From assembly GCA_002747395.1 (NCBI GenBank), contig PDPE01000028.1, forward strand, positions 62,001 to 126,000: 64,000 nt of DNA. The letters are read 5' to 3'. The DNA is from Pseudomonadota bacterium (GTDB taxonomy: Bacteria > Pseudomonadota > Gammaproteobacteria > Pseudomonadales > Oleiphilaceae). Within the stretch, counting starts at the first letter, position 1. Every line of letters starts with the position of its first letter. Positions 63,166-64,000 of the stretch are shown one piece after another. The notes beneath the pieces were generated by a model. It was not told the origin of the DNA and did not search any database. It worked only from the letters and a program-made list of their open reading frames with translations. The translations under genes were made by a program, and so were the position numbers.

Positions 63166-64000
63166 TTATGACAACCTGTCCAGAACATATTCCGCATACA
63201 AAGAAGCCGCATCGATGCCTGCACCATCCTGCGCTCCCTGAAACCCTCCAAATGCAGACACCTCGAATACAATGGGGCCATCTGCCGTTTCCGCCACGTC
63301 CACAGTGGTGAAATCCATATTGAACGGTGCCTGGGCACGTTCTGCCAAATCGATAAAAGACTGTGGGGGAGTAAAGGCCGCATACTTGCCGCCACTGTTG
63401 ATGGTGGTATTCCAGCTATCGCCCCGCGGCACCCGGGCATAGGTTCCCAGGTATTCTCCACCCAGAAAGACCATACCCAGGTCTCTGCCTGGCAGGTCGA
63501 TTTTGCGTTGCATATACATCATCCGGTTGTCACCGTGAAACGCCTCTACCTGTTGACGAATCCCCTGCTCGGCCTGTTCCGCATCTATCACGCACATGCC
63601 CCGTGCCTTGGTGGAAAACAGGGGTTTGAACACGGCACTGCCAAACCGTTTTACCGTTGCTACTGCCACATCGACCGACTCTGTGATAACAGTGTCCGGC
63701 ATGGGAATACCGGCATTACGCAAGGTGACAGTGCAACTCAATCGGTTAATCAGCCGAATCATATTCTCGACACCGCTAAAAACCTGTACGCCAGCGCCCT
63801 CTGCCGAGCGCAGCAACTCAAGCCGATCCAGTGTATTCGGGCTGTATTCCGCACTGATTTTCTTAACGATCAGACCGTCAAGAGCGCACAAGTCATGCTC
63901 TCTGTAAAACAGGCGATTACTGGCCAGATCAAGATTCGCTTCATTCATATCTATCACCAGCCGGTAGCCCGTGCGAGCTTCGACTGCATCTGCCAGTACC
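63166..64000 (-). CDS. RimK-like ATP-grasp enzyme, GAK-system type (5' end beyond the right edge)
   Basis: About 277 codons are visible, and the frame stays open to the window edge. The sequence before the first ATG (LADAVEARTGYRLVIDMNEA) is part of the protein, not leader. The ATP-grasp core shows FGSAVFKPLFSTKARGMCVI (ATP-binding Lys), the MYMQRKIDLPGRDLGMVFLG segment, and the C-terminal FEVSAFGGFQGAQ. RimK ligases usually have Asn at the metal site (LEVNxSPG); here it is Ser. The family adds an amino acid or amine to a carboxylate using ATP. It is the first visible gene of the operon down to the amphi-Trp gene. Confidence 0.83.
   Translation of the reverse strand, partial: VLADAVEARTGYRLVIDMNEANLDLASNRLFYREHDLCALDGLIVKKISAEYSPNTLDRLELLRSAEGAGVQVFSGVENMIRLINRLSCTVTLRNAGIPMPDTVITESVDVAVATVKRFGSAVFKPLFSTKARGMCVIDAEQAEQGIRQQVEAFHGDNRMMYMQRKIDLPGRDLGMVFLGGEYLGTYARVPRGDSWNTTINSGGKYAAFTPPQSFIDLAERAQAPFNMDFTTVDVAETADGPIVFEVSAFGGFQGAQDGAGIDAASLYAEYVLDRLS

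Overview
The window reads as chromosomal DNA of a gammaproteobacterium of the Pseudomonadales/Oceanospirillales type (Marinobacter-, Ketobacter- or Hahella-like). The evidence is gene order. lptF diverges from pepA-holC-valS. A block argB-algC-dut-coaBC diverges from radC-rpmB-rpmG, as in Pseudomonas, and AlgC carries the long membrane-anchored N-terminal extension found in that group. NhaD, TRAP-TAXI, PPDK and an HAE3-type RND exporter fit a marine or sediment lifestyle. Genus cannot be fixed by eye. No tRNA, rRNA, insertion sequence, integrase or CRISPR array was seen.

Layout: 1-7.5 kb holds LPS transport (lptF, cut by the left edge), aminopeptidase, DNA polymerase III chi and valyl-tRNA synthetase, then a PanE-like gene. 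7.5-13.3 kb is accessory: a DfsB/ClbS-like protein, a zinc-ribbon protein, a PadR repressor divergent from a phytoene-desaturase/retinol-saturase-like flavoenzyme with a clear inverted repeat between them, a lysozyme-like lipoprotein, a second PanE-like gene and an unknown protein. 13.4-25 kb holds arginine synthesis (argA, argE, argB), a membrane protein of unknown role coupled to argE, a diguanylate cyclase, algC, dut, coaBC and radC. 25.5-26 kb has ribosomal proteins L28/L33 with a good promoter and terminator.

27.3-36.3 kb is a defence island: a complete Wadjet system (jetABCD, minus strand), a divergent WYL-domain regulator with an unusual palindromic divergent promoter, and the broken N-terminal half of an Abi-family gene. 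36.4-48.3 kb contains NhaD, a PRPP-synthetase paralogue, an RND/MMPL exporter, a DUF5677/DUF6988-like protein, GlgC, an HD-GYP protein and pyruvate phosphate dikinase. 48.9-55 kb encodes a very large secreted repeat/Ig-like/DUF1800 protein and its DUF1501 partner with a Tat signal. 55-58.4 kb has an orphan TAXI-type binding protein and a FapA/DUF342 protein.

58.5-64 kb is one tightly overlapping minus-strand operon cut by the right edge: RimK-like ATP-grasp enzyme, HprK-related kinase, a histidine-phosphatase/Nudix fusion, a second histidine phosphatase, a metallophosphoesterase and an amphi-Trp domain protein. This matches the partly named but, to my knowledge, functionally uncharacterised 'GAK' gene neighbourhood. 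It is the best candidate here for an undescribed biological system. A second theme is short (12-21 bp) tandem duplications, unusually frequent at gene ends across the window.
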